A DNA stretch of 64,000 nt, from NCBI RefSeq assembly GCF_001038625.1, contig NZ_CP011803.1:186001-250000 (forward strand), read 5' to 3'. The position numbers were made by a program, and so were the translations under genes. Positions 1 through 9,594 of this stretch are shown here, in pieces; within the stretch, counting starts at the first letter, position 1; each line of letters starts with the position of its first letter. Under the pieces are notes generated by a model. It saw only the letters and a list, made by a program, of their open reading frames with translations, was not told the origin of the DNA and made no database searches. This DNA comes from Clostridium carboxidivorans P7 (GTDB taxonomy: Bacteria; Bacillota; Clostridia; Clostridiales; Clostridiaceae).

Positions 1-1176
1 CAAGAATCTATAGATACCATATTGGAAATGGCTAAATATAAAAATAAATATAATTGTAAATTGCTTGTAGTAACAGGATGTCTTACTCAAAGATATGGTA
101 AAGAACTTATGGAGCTTATGCCGGAAATAGATGTAATGCTGGGAGTTAATGATTATGATAAATTAAATGAAAGCATAGATAAGTGTATTAAAAATAGTGA
201 AGAAAAGGTCTATAGCTGTGAATATAAAGATGCAGGAATAAATGAAGGAGAAAGAATTTTAACAACTCCATCTCATACAGCTTATATAAGAATAGCAGAA
301 GGCTGTAATAATTTTTGCACTTATTGTATAATTCCTAAAATAAGAGGAAAATATAGAAGTAGATCAATGGAAAATATTATAAAAGAAGCACAAAGTTTAG
401 CACAGCAAGGGGTTAAAGAAATAATACTTGTAGCCCAAGATACTACTAGATATGGAACAGACATATATGGTAAAAAAGCTCTTAGTGAACTTATACGTAA
501 GCTTTCTAAAATAGAGAATATTCATTGGATAAGGATACTTTATTGTTATCCAGAAGAAATTACAGAAGAACTTATAGATGAAATAGCAACTAATACTAAA
601 GTATGTAAATATTTAGATATTCCACTTCAACATATAAGTAATAATATTTTAAAAGCTATGGGAAGAAGAGGAACTAAAGAAGAGATATTAAATAATATAA
701 ATAAACTTCGAGAAAAAGTAAAAAATATTGTACTTAGAACATCTATTATAGTAGGCTTTCCAGGAGAAACTGAAGAAGACTTTCAGGAATTAAAAGATTT
801 TATTAAGGATGAAAAACTGGATAAGTTAGGAGTATTTAAGTATTCCAGAGAAGATGGAACTCCAGCAGCTTTAATGAAAAATCAGATTGATGAAAAGGTA
901 AAGGAAAGTCGAGAAGAAGAACTGATGAGTATTCAACAGGAAATATCAAAACAGATCAATAGCAATAAAATCGGAAGAGTGTATGAAGTTATAGTAGAAG
1001 GTAAAGAAGAAGAAGAATGGTATGGGAGAAATTATGAGATGACACCAGAGATAGATGGGTTAGTCTACTTTAACTGTGATAACAATTTGGAAATTGGTTC
1101 CATAGTTAACGTAAAGATTACTCATAGCTTAGAATATGATTTAATAGGAGTTGTATGTGATGAATCTTGCAAATAA
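1..1176 (+). CDS. rimO: RimO, ribosomal protein S12 methylthiotransferase (5' end missing)
   Basis: This radical SAM enzyme methylthiolates an aspartate of ribosomal protein S12. The frame is open from base 1, so the N-terminal part lies outside the window. The visible part starts within the N-terminal MTTase domain (TGCLTQRY carries an Fe-S cysteine). It then shows the radical SAM triad CNNFCTYC and the conserved QDTTRYG and PLQH segments. It ends with a TRAM-like domain (about the last 65 residues). The QDTTRYG signature and the high Glu/Lys C-terminus favour RimO over the tRNA enzyme MiaB. The stop codon overlaps the start of pgsA by 17 bases, so the two are translationally linked. rimO-pgsA upstream of recA is a common Firmicute order. 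Confidence 0.93.
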   Translation, partial: QESIDTILEMAKYKNKYNCKLLVVTGCLTQRYGKELMELMPEIDVMLGVNDYDKLNESIDKCIKNSEEKVYSCEYKDAGINEGERILTTPSHTAYIRIAEGCNNFCTYCIIPKIRGKYRSRSMENIIKEAQSLAQQGVKEIILVAQDTTRYGTDIYGKKALSELIRKLSKIENIHWIRILYCYPEEITEELIDEIATNTKVCKYLDIPLQHISNNILKAMGRRGTKEEILNNINKLREKVKNIVLRTSIIVGFPGETEEDFQELKDFIKDEKLDKLGVFKYSREDGTPAALMKNQIDEKVKESREEELMSIQQEISKQINSNKIGRVYEVIVEGKEEEEWYGRNYEMTPEIDGLVYFNCDNNLEIGSIVNVKITHSLEYDLIGVVCDESCK

Positions 1177-1747
1177 ACTTACGATATTAAGAATTTTATT
1201 AATTCCCTTCTTTCTAATATTTATAACTATAAAAGGTGTACCTTATGGTAAACTTATTGCCATCGCTATATTTATAATAGCTTCAATTACGGATAAGCTG
1301 GATGGATACATAGCAAGAAGTAGAAATCAAGTAACTAGGTTTGGCAAATTTATGGATCCTTTGGCAGATAAGTTATTAGTTACAGCAGCATTAATATCAT
1401 TAGTGGAATATCGTATAATACCAAACTGGGTAGCTACAATAATTATTGCTAGAGAATTTGCAGTAACAGGCTTGAGAACAGTAGCTGCAGCAGAAGGGAT
1501 AGTTATAGCAGCTAGTAAATGGGGGAAGGCTAAAACAGTAACCCAAATAATAGCCATTGTATTAGCATTGCTAAACTTGAATTATAATCATGTATCTTTA
1601 GGAATTATTAGAAGGTTTATTAATTATCCACATAAGTTTTTAAATATAACTACAGATATAGCAATGGGATTAGCGGTAATTATTACTATAATTTCAGGTG
1701 TGGATTATTTTGTTAAAAATAAGGAAGTAATGAGAACAGACAAATAG
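1160..1747 (+). CDS. pgsA: CDP-diacylglycerol-glycerol-3-phosphate 3-phosphatidyltransferase
   Basis: This membrane enzyme makes phosphatidylglycerol phosphate from CDP-diacylglycerol and glycerol-3-phosphate. The CDP-alcohol phosphotransferase signature DG-x2-AR-x8-G-x3-D-x3-D is visible around residues 45-75 (LDGYIARS then [10 protein letters not shown]), and there are about five hydrophobic segments. The length, 195 residues, is normal. I chose ATG 1160 because AGGAG at 1147-1151 is well placed; an in-frame TTG at 1151 lacks its own site. It overlaps the end of rimO. In many relatives cinA lies between pgsA and recA; it is absent here and the gap is 336 bp. Confidence 0.93.
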   Translation: MNLANKLTILRILLIPFFLIFITIKGVPYGKLIAIAIFIIASITDKLDGYIARSRNQVTRFGKFMDPLADKLLVTAALISLVEYRIIPNWVATIIIAREFAVTGLRTVAAAEGIVIAASKWGKAKTVTQIIAIVLALLNLNYNHVSLGIIRRFINYPHKFLNITTDIAMGLAVIITIISGVDYFVKNKEVMRTDK

Positions 1748-1972
1748 AAAATAAAATTTAGCATGATAAGTAAAATGTGATACAATATTTTAGTGGATAT
1801 TTAATAGTTAAGGAAGTTACTTTTACAGTAAAGAACTTTCTTAACTGTTTATTAATTATTATTCATTTTGAAAATTGTATCTTATTTTTTTGTTTGTGGA
1901 CTAGATATATGTAATACTGTCAATAATTATATTGTAAAGTTAAAAATGTTATTTTTAATTACATTTATGTAG

Positions 1973-2001
1973 TTGACCGTAAATGTAATATATTATATAA
2001 T
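1973..2001 (+). promoter_or_regulatory. sigma-A promoter of recA
   Basis: The -35 hexamer TTGACC (1973-1978) and the perfect -10 hexamer TATAAT (1996-2001) are separated by 17 bp, giving a predicted start near 2008. The LexA box at 2009-2020 lies directly on that start. Confidence 0.8.
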
Positions 2002-2008
2002 TAGTTTA

Positions 2009-2020
2009 GAACAAATGTTC
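2009..2020 (+). promoter_or_regulatory. LexA (SOS) box of recA
   Basis: GAACAAATGTTC is a perfect match to the Gram-positive SOS box GAAC-N4-GTTC. It sits immediately after the recA -10 hexamer, where bound LexA would block transcription. I saw no second match upstream of the LexA-peptidase fusion at 24675. Confidence 0.85.
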
Positions 2021-2083
2021 GAATTTGTGATAAGCGAGTTTTATATTATTATATATTGTAATTTAAGAAAGGAAGTGACCCTT

Positions 2084-3160
2084 TTGGGAAACGTTAATGG
2101 CGAAAAGTTAAAGGCTTTAGAAGCTGCACTTGGACAGATAGAGAAACAATTTGGAAAAGGATCTATAATGAAATTAGGGGAACATAGTACTTTAGATATA
2201 GAAGCTATATCAACAGGATGTTTAGATCTTGATATAGCTTTAGGAATAGGTGGTGTTCCAAGAGGCAGAGTAGTAGAGATATATGGCCCTGAATCTTCAG
2301 GTAAAACTACTGTTGCACTGCACATAGTAGCCGAAGCGCAAAAAGCTGCAGGAGCTGCTGCATTTATAGATGCAGAGCATGCATTAGATCCAGTTTATGC
2401 AAGAGCATTAGGTGTAGATATAGAAAACTTAATAGTATCCCAACCAGATACAGGAGAACAAGCATTAGAAATAGCTGAAGCTTTAGTAAGATCTGGAGCT
2501 GTCGATGTAATTGTTGTAGATTCTGTTGCGGCTTTAGTTCCTAAGGCTGAAATAGAAGGAGAAATGGGAGATTCACATGTGGGATTACAGGCAAGACTTA
2601 TGTCTCAAGCTTTGAGAAAACTTACAGGAGCTATAAATAAGTCAAAATGTGTGATTATATTTATAAACCAATTAAGGGAAAAGGTTGGTGTTATGTTTGG
2701 AAATCCTGAAACTACACCAGGTGGAAGAGCATTAAAATTTTATGCTTCAGTAAGAATGGATATTAGAAGAATAGATTCCATAAAACAGGGAGATTCAATT
2801 GTAGGTAATAGAACAAGAGTAAAAGTTACTAAAAATAAAGTTGCACCACCATTTAAACAAGCAGAATTTGATATAATGTATAATCAAGGAATATCAAGAG
2901 AAGGAAATGTATTAGACGTAGGAGTAAGAGAAGAACTTGTACAGAAAAGTGGAGCATGGTTTGCATATAAAGAAAATAGACTTGGTCAAGGAAGAGAAAA
3001 TGCAAAACAATTTTTAAAGGAAAATTCAAGTATACTATATGAAATAGAAAATAAAATAAGGGAAAAATATGAGCTGCCTATTATGAAACCTAGTGCTAAT
3101 AAAGCTGAAACTAAGAATGAAAATAAATCAAAACAAGAAGCTAATTCTGAAAATAAATAG
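2084..3160 (+). CDS. recA: RecA recombinase
   Basis: RecA forms ATP-dependent filaments on single-stranded DNA, drives strand exchange and stimulates LexA self-cleavage. The Walker A motif GPESSGKTT, the Walker B segment [10 protein letters not shown] and loop L2 ([20 protein letters not shown]) are intact. The C-terminus is a Lys/Glu/Asn-rich tail. The frame is open further upstream (to 1973), but those 37 codons overlap the promoter and LexA box and do not resemble RecA. I therefore place the start at TTG 2084, eight bases after the GGAAG at 2071-2075, giving 358 residues, the usual length. A terminator follows. Confidence 0.97.
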   Translation: MGNVNGEKLKALEAALGQIEKQFGKGSIMKLGEHSTLDIEAISTGCLDLDIALGIGGVPRGRVVEIYGPESSGKTTVALHIVAEAQKAAGAAAFIDAEHALDPVYARALGVDIENLIVSQPDTGEQALEIAEALVRSGAVDVIVVDSVAALVPKAEIEGEMGDSHVGLQARLMSQALRKLTGAINKSKCVIIFINQLREKVGVMFGNPETTPGGRALKFYASVRMDIRRIDSIKQGDSIVGNRTRVKVTKNKVAPPFKQAEFDIMYNQGISREGNVLDVGVREELVQKSGAWFAYKENRLGQGRENAKQFLKENSSILYEIENKIREKYELPIMKPSANKAETKNENKSKQEANSENK

Positions 3161-3170
3161 TGTTTAGGTT

Positions 3171-3201
3171 ATCGCAAGTTGTAAAAAGCTTGCGATTTTA
3201 T
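3171..3201 (+). terminator. Terminator after recA
   Basis: The 8-bp perfect stem ATCGCAAG / CTTGCGAT is followed by TTTATT, directly after the recA stop. Confidence 0.85.
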
Positions 3202-3423
3202 TAAACAATTATTGGTGTAATTTATTGAAGTAATTAGTAAGGAAGGTAATAACTGAAATAATGCACATAAAACTTGACAATGGGCAAAATATAATATAAA
3301 ATTAAGACAAATTCTGGTTTATCATGTATTAAATTAATTACCAATTGAATAAATATGTCACCTTTTCTATGCTTGCATATTTAACTAAAGGATAGATGCA
3401 CAAAAAGCAAAGGAGGTGTTCAT

Positions 3424-4965
3424 GTGAGTCCTATTATATATGAAATTATTGCTGGCGTAATAATAGCCATTGGTTTATTAGTAGAGTTTTATGTTGTGAA
3501 AAATAAAGCGCATGCTATAAAATCACAGGCTCAAGAAGAGTCTAATAGATTAAAAGAAGAAACAGAAAGAGATGCTGAGTCTAAAAAGAAAGAGGCTATA
3601 CTTGAAGCTAAGGAAGAAGTTCATAAATTAAGATCAGATTTAGAAAAAGAATCAAGAGATAGAAGAAATGAAAGTCAAAGGCTTGAAAGAAGGTTAATCC
3701 AAAGAGAAGAATTACTTGATAAAAAAAGTGATATGTTGGAAAAAAGAGAAGAAAGTATAAGTAAGAAGCAACAAGAGATTAGTGAAATTCAAGCAAATGT
3801 AGAGAAATTATATGAAAAAGAAAGACAGGAATTAGAAAAGCTTTCAGGTTTAACAACTGAAGACGCTAAAGAAATTTTATTAGAAGAAGTTAGTAAGGAA
3901 ATAAAACATGAATCTGCAATGATGATTAAAGAAGTGGAAACAAAAGCAAAAGAGGAAGCAGACAAGAGGGCAAGAGAAGTAATAACTTGTGCTATCCAAA
4001 GGTGTGCAGCAGATCATGTGGCTGAAACTACAGTTCATGTAGTTACTCTTCCTAACGATGAAATGAAAGGAAGAATAATAGGTAGAGAAGGTAGAAACAT
4101 ACGAACCCTTGAAACTCTTACTGGTGTAGATTTAATTATTGATGATACACCTGAAGCAGTAATTCTTTCAGGATTTGATCCAATAAGAAGAGAAGTAGCA
4201 AGAATAGCATTAGAAAAATTGATTATTGATGGAAGAATTCATCCAGCAAGAATCGAAGAAATGGTTGAAAAAGCTAAAAAAGAAGTTGAAAATGATATCA
4301 AAGAGGAAGGCGAACAAGCAACTTTTGAAACAGGAGTACACGGTCTTCATTTAGAATTAATAAAGTTATTAGGAAGATTGAAATATAGGACCAGTTATGG
4401 CCAAAATGTACTAAAACATTCTATAGAGGTTGCTTATTTAGCAGGTCTTATGGCTTCAGAACTTGGAATAGATCCAACTGTAGCCAAGAGAGCAGGATTA
4501 CTACATGACATAGGTAAGGCTGTGGATCATGAAGTAGAAGGTCCTCATGCTATCATTGGGTCAGAAGTTGCCAAAAAGTATCGTGAATCTGGTGTAATAG
4601 TTAATGCTATTGCAGCTCATCATGGTGATGTAGAATCTATATCCTTAGAAGCGGTACTTGTTCAAGCAGCAGATGCAATATCAGCTGCAAGACCTGGTGC
4701 AAGAAGAGAAACTTTAGAAGCTTATATTAAGAGATTAGAAAAATTAGAAGAAATAGCAAACACATGTGAAGGCGTAGAAAAGTCATATGCCATTCAAGCA
4801 GGTAGAGAAATCAGAATTATGATAAAACCAGAAGAAATTGATGATGCAGGTGCTATTGAAATGGCAAGGAACATAGTTAAAACTATAGAAAATGAATTAG
4901 AATATCCTGGTCAAATAAAAGTTAATGTTATAAGAGAAACACGTGCCATCGAATATGCAAAATAG
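3424..4965 (+). CDS. rny: Ribonuclease Y
   Basis: RNase Y is the membrane-anchored endoribonuclease that starts bulk mRNA decay in Firmicutes. At 513 residues it has the standard length. Residues 1-24 form the single membrane anchor. Residues ~25-200 are a long charged coiled coil. A KH RNA-binding domain follows ([15 protein letters not shown]), then the HD phosphohydrolase domain with [10 protein letters not shown] and the second His/Asp pair in AAHHGD. The start is GTG 3424, preceded by a strong AAAGGAGGTG at 3408-3417. It is probably monocistronic, between the recA terminator and its own terminator. Confidence 0.96.
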   Translation: MSPIIYEIIAGVIIAIGLLVEFYVVKNKAHAIKSQAQEESNRLKEETERDAESKKKEAILEAKEEVHKLRSDLEKESRDRRNESQRLERRLIQREELLDKKSDMLEKREESISKKQQEISEIQANVEKLYEKERQELEKLSGLTTEDAKEILLEEVSKEIKHESAMMIKEVETKAKEEADKRAREVITCAIQRCAADHVAETTVHVVTLPNDEMKGRIIGREGRNIRTLETLTGVDLIIDDTPEAVILSGFDPIRREVARIALEKLIIDGRIHPARIEEMVEKAKKEVENDIKEEGEQATFETGVHGLHLELIKLLGRLKYRTSYGQNVLKHSIEVAYLAGLMASELGIDPTVAKRAGLLHDIGKAVDHEVEGPHAIIGSEVAKKYRESGVIVNAIAAHHGDVESISLEAVLVQAADAISAARPGARRETLEAYIKRLEKLEEIANTCEGVEKSYAIQAGREIRIMIKPEEIDDAGAIEMARNIVKTIENELEYPGQIKVNVIRETRAIEYAK

Positions 4966-4978
4966 TTAAGATGATAAT

Positions 4979-5036
4979 TATTCCTTTTGAATTCTGTAAA
5001 GTTTAAAGCTTTACAAAATTTAAAAGGAATTTTTAA
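4979..5036 (+). terminator. Terminator after rny
   Basis: A long two-part hairpin: outer stem ATTCCTTTT / AAAAGGAAT, inner stem TGTAAAG / CTTTACA, followed by TTTTAATTTTTT. Its 3' arm is also part of the spoVS promoter candidate. Confidence 0.85.
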
Positions 5037-5051
5037 TTTTTTGTAGAATAT
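5023..5051 (+). promoter_or_regulatory. Candidate sigma-H promoter of spoVS
   Basis: AAAGGAATT (5023-5031) fits the sigma-H -35 consensus RnAGGAwWW. GTAGAATAT (5043-5051) fits the -10 consensus RnnGAATww, with 11 bp between. spoVS is sigma-H dependent in Bacillus subtilis. The -35 element lies in the 3' arm of the rny terminator. Confidence 0.65.
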
Positions 5052-5105
5052 TATAAAGTAGTAACAATAACTAATTAAGTTAATATAACATATAGGAGGT
5101 TTATT

Positions 5106-5366
5106 ATGGAAGTATTAAAAGTTTCAGCAAAATCAAGCCCAAATTCAGTTGCAGGTGCTCTAGCAGGAGTTTTAAGAGAACGAGGAGCTGCAGAAATACA
5201 AGCTATAGGAGCAGGAGCATTGAACCAAGCTGTAAAAGCTGTGGCTATAGCAAGAGGATTTGTAGCACCAAGTGGAATAGACCTAATATGTATTCCAGCA
5301 TTTACTGATATTGAGATAGATGGAGAAGAAAGAACTGCTATAAAGTTAATCGTGCAGCCAAGATAA
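5106..5366 (+). CDS. spoVS: Stage V sporulation protein S
   Basis: SpoVS is a small Alba-like protein needed for normal progress through sporulation (coat assembly and engulfment stages in B. subtilis). The 86 residues match the family length. The highly conserved start MEVLKVSAKSSPNSVAGALA is intact, as is the C-terminal strand EERTAIKLIV. A TAGGAGG ribosome site ends seven bases before the ATG. It stands alone between two terminators, and its upstream region holds a good sigma-H promoter candidate. Its presence is good evidence for an endospore former. Confidence 0.96.
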   Translation: MEVLKVSAKSSPNSVAGALAGVLRERGAAEIQAIGAGALNQAVKAVAIARGFVAPSGIDLICIPAFTDIEIDGEERTAIKLIVQPR

Positions 5367-5383
5367 GAATAATAAGATTTGTA

Positions 5384-5418
5384 AAAGGATTTGAATTTTA
5401 ATTCAAATCCTTTAGTTT
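5384..5418 (+). terminator. Terminator after spoVS
   Basis: A 13-bp perfect stem, AAAGGATTTGAAT / ATTCAAATCCTTT with a four-base loop, followed by AGTTTATT. Confidence 0.85.
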
Positions 5419-5443
5419 ATTATAGATGTTAATTCAAATTATA

Positions 5444-5471
5444 TTGACTATATTGTATGCTGTGCTAAAAT
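5444..5471 (+). promoter_or_regulatory. Promoter of the UbiA-glycosyltransferase-flippase operon
   Basis: TTGACT (5444-5449) and TAAAAT (5466-5471) are 16 bp apart, about 47 bp before the start of the UbiA gene. Confidence 0.55.
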
Positions 5472-5517
5472 GTAAAAGGTATATAATAATACAACCTTTG
5501 ATTTTTAGGAGGAAAAA

Positions 5518-6384
5518 ATGGACATTAAGGCAATTGTGAAATTATTGAGACCAAAGCAATGGATTAAAAACTTTTTTATATTTGCAGCCATAGTTTTTTC
5601 AGGAAACTTTTTTAATACACATATATTGTATGCAAATGTTTTAACTTTTATTTTATTTTGTTTTACATCTTCTTCTATATATGTATTAAATGATATAGTT
5701 GATATAGAAAAGGATAGATGCCATCCAGATAAAAAAAATAGACCACTACCAAGTGGAAGAGTATCAAAAAAGCAAGCAATTATTCTTGACTTTTTCATTG
5801 TTTGTGCTGTATTGTTTTTTTCATATATGTACTTAAGTATTAAAGTTTCAGCTATACTCATATCATATATGTTAATAAATGTGGCTTATTGTTTTAAGTT
5901 AAAAAACATAGTAATTATTGATGTTATGGTAATTACTTTTGGATTTGTTTTAAGAGTGGAAAGTGGAAGTCTTGCTACTGGAGTGCAAGTATCTTCATGG
6001 CTGTTCTTGTGTACAATTCTATTGTCGCTATTTTTAGCACTTAACAAGAGAAAAAGTGAAATTATAACACTAAAAGATAAGAGTGGTTCTCACAGAAAAA
6101 TACTTGAAGAGTATTCAGTTGGTATGATAGATAAAATGTTGACTATAGTAACGCCATCTATTCTTATGGCCTATTGCTTATATACTTTTAGTTCTGTACA
6201 AAGTAAAACTATGATATTTACTATTCCATTTATTTTATATGGTATTTTTAGATATGAGTATTTAATGGACAAGAAGAACATAGGTGGAAAGCCAGAGGAT
6301 GTTTTTGGAAAGGATAAACCTTTTCTAATAAATATAGTTATGTGGGGAATATCAATTTTAGCCATAATATATTTTAAATTATAA
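5518..6384 (+). CDS. UbiA-family prenyltransferase, decaprenyl-phosphate phosphoribosyltransferase type
   Basis: This is an integral membrane prenyltransferase of 288 residues. The N-terminal RPKQWIKNFFIFA and the first Asp-rich motif NDxxDxxxD (N58-D66, NDIVDIEKD) followed by KKNRPLPSG are typical of the branch that moves phosphoribose from PRPP to a polyprenyl phosphate (Rv3806c/UbiA of mycobacteria), not of the quinone branch. About eight hydrophobic helices are visible. It is the first gene of a cassette with a GT-C glycosyltransferase and a small flippase, which fits a lipid-carrier-linked pentose used outside the membrane. The exact substrate is inference. Ribosome site AGGAGG is 5-6 bases before the ATG. 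Confidence 0.82.
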   Translation: MDIKAIVKLLRPKQWIKNFFIFAAIVFSGNFFNTHILYANVLTFILFCFTSSSIYVLNDIVDIEKDRCHPDKKNRPLPSGRVSKKQAIILDFFIVCAVLFFSYMYLSIKVSAILISYMLINVAYCFKLKNIVIIDVMVITFGFVLRVESGSLATGVQVSSWLFLCTILLSLFLALNKRKSEIITLKDKSGSHRKILEEYSVGMIDKMLTIVTPSILMAYCLYTFSSVQSKTMIFTIPFILYGIFRYEYLMDKKNIGGKPEDVFGKDKPFLINIVMWGISILAIIYFKL

Positions 6385-6422
6385 TAAGAATTAAACTTAC
6401 AGTTTTAGAAAGGATTTTATAC

Positions 6423-7676
6423 ATGGAAATCAAAAGTTTAAAAGAAAGTATGTATTACAAAGTTGTACTAGTTTTGGGCTTATTAGCTTCTATACTATGG
6501 GTAACTTTTGTAAATACACAGCCCTTTTCTGATTTTGACTATTATTACAATTTATCAGTCGATATAGCCAATGGACTCCCTTGGGGAGATACTTATACAT
6601 CTGTAGGATATTGTATAGTATTAGGAGGCATATTTAAGTTGTTTGGGGCTAGCATACTTAAAGCAAAAATATTTAATATATTGCTTACCCTTGTAAGTAA
6701 TATATGCTTTATTTCTATACTAGATAAATTGGGCATTAAAGAAGGAAAAAAGAAAATAATATTTGCTGTATTTGTATTTATGCCTAATAACATATTTTAT
6801 AATAGTTTGCTTGCAACAGAAGTGCTGTTTACTACAATTTTACTTTTAATCACTAATATATATTTTGGAAGTGGAAAATTTAAATATTTATGGATAGGTA
6901 TTTTAACTGGATTAAATACTATGGTAAAGCCTTTTTTTGCAGTATTTTTCTTTGCAATATTTTTAGTAGATTTGCTTAAAGAAAGGAAACTTATGAAATC
7001 TATTAAAAATTCTTTTGTGGTTCTTTTAGTCTCTACATTAGTGATTTCTCCTTGGCTTTATAGAAATACAAAGCTTGTGGGACAACTTACTTATGTATCT
7101 AATAATGGGGGAATAGTTTTATATATAAACAACAATTCTCAAAATAATGTAGGAAGATGGATGCCAGCAGAAGAAGTAGAAAATTCTATAGTAAAAACAG
7201 ATGAATACAAGAATGCTAACATGACTCAGAAGAATAAAATGTTAAGCAGTGCAGCAAAGAAGTGGATTAAAGAGCATCCAGTACAATTTGTAGAATTAGG
7301 ATTTAAAAGATTGTTTAATACATATTTTGTAGGAGATGATATTTCATATAGTACTTATGGAACTGGGATAAGCGAACATACTAAAACAACTATGTTAACT
7401 ATAACTAATAATATAAGAAAATTAGTATTTGGTTTTGGTATTATATATATGCTAATTTACAGCCTATGTATTTTAAAAAGTATATTTAAGAAACAAACTG
7501 AATTGTTGAGTAAATTTGATTTGTATTTAGTTGTATTGTTCTTTATGTTTACTTCGGTTTATTTTGTAACGGAAGGTCAAGGGAGATATGCTTTCCCTGA
7601 AATATTTATAATGATATATAGCTTTTATAGCTTCATTAATGCTTTAATAAATGGATATAAGGAGTTGCGAGTATGA
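6423..7676 (+). CDS. GT-C type membrane glycosyltransferase (GT39/ArnT-like)
   Basis: A 417-residue protein with about ten membrane segments. An acidic first extracytoplasmic loop (SDFDYYY, near residue 40) holds the Asp expected in GT-C enzymes that use polyprenyl-phosphate sugars. The loop also contains GLPWGDTYTSVGYCIVLG, as in dolichyl-phosphate-mannose/ArnT-like transferases. A larger outside domain lies around residues 215-320. It probably moves a sugar from a lipid carrier to a cell-surface acceptor. It lies 38 bp after the UbiA-type gene and overlaps the next gene by four bases (ATGA), so the three are one operon. Donor and acceptor cannot be told from sequence alone. Confidence 0.75.
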   Translation: MEIKSLKESMYYKVVLVLGLLASILWVTFVNTQPFSDFDYYYNLSVDIANGLPWGDTYTSVGYCIVLGGIFKLFGASILKAKIFNILLTLVSNICFISILDKLGIKEGKKKIIFAVFVFMPNNIFYNSLLATEVLFTTILLLITNIYFGSGKFKYLWIGILTGLNTMVKPFFAVFFFAIFLVDLLKERKLMKSIKNSFVVLLVSTLVISPWLYRNTKLVGQLTYVSNNGGIVLYINNNSQNNVGRWMPAEEVENSIVKTDEYKNANMTQKNKMLSSAAKKWIKEHPVQFVELGFKRLFNTYFVGDDISYSTYGTGISEHTKTTMLTITNNIRKLVFGFGIIYMLIYSLCILKSIFKKQTELLSKFDLYLVVLFFMFTSVYFVTEGQGRYAFPEIFIMIYSFYSFINALINGYKELRV

Positions 7677-8029
7677 TAGGTTTGATTTTAATTTCAGTTT
7701 TTTTAGGAGCTATTGGACAGGTTTTAGTTAAATATGGAGCAGTTAATTTACAGCTGAATTTTTCTGGTAGTTATTTAATACCTAGTATTTTAGGAATTTT
7801 GAAAAATGTACCAGTAATGTGCGGTATTATATCTTATGGAGTAAGTTTTTTATTGTGGATAAAAGTTTTAAGTAAAGTAGAGTTAAGTTATGCATATCCT
7901 ATGGTTAGTATAGGATATGTACTAATCATGTTTTTTTCTTATTTTATTTTTAAAGAAAATATATCAATAATGAGAATAGCAGGTGTTGTTTTTATTATAA
8001 TAGGTGTAATATTGGTGTCTAGAAGCTAA
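7673..8029 (+). CDS. Small SMR/EamA-type membrane protein, ArnE-like flippase candidate
   Basis: A 118-residue protein with four hydrophobic helices, the size and pattern of the SMR/half-EamA family (GQVLVKYGA in helix 1, LSYAYPMVSIGYVLIM in helix 3). Members next to GT-C enzymes, such as ArnE/ArnF, flip undecaprenyl-phosphate-linked sugars across the membrane. Its start overlaps the stop of the glycosyltransferase by four bases. I infer that it moves the lipid-linked sugar made by the UbiA-type enzyme; a plain drug efflux role is less likely in this setting. Confidence 0.72.
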   Translation: MIGLILISVFLGAIGQVLVKYGAVNLQLNFSGSYLIPSILGILKNVPVMCGIISYGVSFLLWIKVLSKVELSYAYPMVSIGYVLIMFFSYFIFKENISIMRIAGVVFIIIGVILVSRS

Positions 8030-8231
8030 AATTACCAATTCGGGGTAATAATGAGTATCTTTAAGTAAATCTGAATATAGTTATTATGCATGAATGAAGT
8101 TTCTCAAATTGCAAAAAATAAAATATTTAATTGTAAACATGCCAATATGATGGTATATTATAACTAAACGAAATTTTTAAGTTGCAATTTAGTTAAATAT
8201 TTAAAATTTACTATATATGGAGGAAGTAAAA

Positions 8232-9425
8232 ATGATACTATCAAAAAAAGCTCAGCAAATTCAACCATCTATTACATTAGCTATAACAGCAAAGGCTAAA
8301 AAAATGAAGTCAGAAGGAATTGATGTAATTGGATTTGGAGCTGGAGAACCAGACTTTAATACCCCAGAAAACATACAAAATGCAGCTATCCAAGCTATAA
8401 AGCAGGGATTTACAAAGTATACAGCTGCATCTGGAATTACAGAATTAAAGGAAGCTATAGCTAATAAGTTTTATAAGGATAATGGCCTAAAATACAATGC
8501 TTCACAGATTATAATTTCTACAGGGGCAAAGCAGTGCTTAGCAAATGCCTTTTCAGCAACATTAAATCCTGGAGATGAGGTTATAATACCAATACCATAT
8601 TGGGTAAGTTATCCTGAACTGGTAAAATTAGCAGATGGTGTACCTGTATTTGTAGAAACTAGCGAAGCTAATAATTTTAAATATGATATAAAGGATTTAG
8701 AAAAAGCAATAACAGATAAAACAAAAATTATACTTGTAAATAGTCCTAATAATCCTACAGGAACTGTTTATACAAAAGAAGAGTTAATAGCCATAGCGCA
8801 GTTAGCTAAGAAGCATGATTTAATAATACTATCTGACGAAATATATGAAAAACTTATATATGGAGATGAAAAACATATAAGCATTGGCAGTCTTTCAGAG
8901 GATGCTTACAATAGGACTATAACTATAAATGGAGTTTCTAAAACTTATTCTATGACAGGTTGGAGAATTGGATATGCTGCAGCTAATGAAGAAATAATAA
9001 AATTGATGTCAAGTCTCCAAAGTCATACTACAGCTAATCCTAATTCAATTGCGCAGTATGCATCTGTAGAAGCTTTAAATAGTGATGAAGTACAAATTGA
9101 AAAAATGGTAAAAGAATTTAAGAGCAGAAGAGATTATATGGTAAAAAAGATAAATGAAATAGAAAATTTATCTTGCACTGAACCTAAAGGTGCTTTTTAT
9201 GTAATGATGAATATATCAAAGACATTTGGTAAAAAGTCTAATGGATGTGAAGTTAAGGATTCATTAACTTTTTCACAAGCACTTTTAGAAAAAGAAAAGG
9301 TTGCAGTTATACCAGGTATAGGATTTGGCATGGATAACTATGTAAGATTGTCTTATGCTACATCTATGGATAACATAAAAGCAGGATTAGATAGAATAGA
9401 AAAATTCGTAGCTGAATTGCAATAA
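8232..9425 (+). CDS. Pyridoxal-phosphate aspartate aminotransferase (class I)
   Basis: A fold-type I aminotransferase of 397 residues, of the Bacillus AspC/thermophilic AAT subgroup, interconverting aspartate and oxaloacetate with glutamate/2-oxoglutarate. Visible are the substrate loop GAGEPDFNTP, the NSPNNPTG motif, DEIYEKLIY, and the PLP lysine in GVSKTYSMTGWRIGY. The C-terminal Arg that binds the substrate carboxylate is in YVRLSYA. I chose ATG 8232, since GGAGGAAG at 8219-8226 precedes it; an upstream ATG at 8217 overlaps that site. It appears monocistronic. Related enzymes can act on other amino acids, so the substrate is family-based. Confidence 0.88.
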   Translation: MILSKKAQQIQPSITLAITAKAKKMKSEGIDVIGFGAGEPDFNTPENIQNAAIQAIKQGFTKYTAASGITELKEAIANKFYKDNGLKYNASQIIISTGAKQCLANAFSATLNPGDEVIIPIPYWVSYPELVKLADGVPVFVETSEANNFKYDIKDLEKAITDKTKIILVNSPNNPTGTVYTKEELIAIAQLAKKHDLIILSDEIYEKLIYGDEKHISIGSLSEDAYNRTITINGVSKTYSMTGWRIGYAAANEEIIKLMSSLQSHTTANPNSIAQYASVEALNSDEVQIEKMVKEFKSRRDYMVKKINEIENLSCTEPKGAFYVMMNISKTFGKKSNGCEVKDSLTFSQALLEKEKVAVIPGIGFGMDNYVRLSYATSMDNIKAGLDRIEKFVAELQ

Positions 9426-9516
9426 GAATCATAAATTTAGTTATACTATTATATATAAATAAGTCGACACAAGTAAAATTTATTACAATGTAACCATTTT
9501 CATACAAAAATAATTG

Positions 9517-9544
9517 TTGAAACATCTGCAGAAAATGATATAAT
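9517..9544 (+). promoter_or_regulatory. Promoter of the HPr gene
   Basis: TTGAAA (9517-9522) and TATAAT (9539-9544) with 16 bp spacing, 50 bp before the HPr start. Confidence 0.65.
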
Positions 9545-9594
9545 TGAATTGAAAAGTTAGTACAATGTAAAATTTTAAAATAGAGGTGAACTAA

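Noticed and set aside
1973-2083. Longer RecA N-terminus from the upstream-open frame
   Set aside because: The extra 37 codons run through the -35/-10 promoter and LexA box and do not resemble RecA; TTG 2084 has a good ribosome site.
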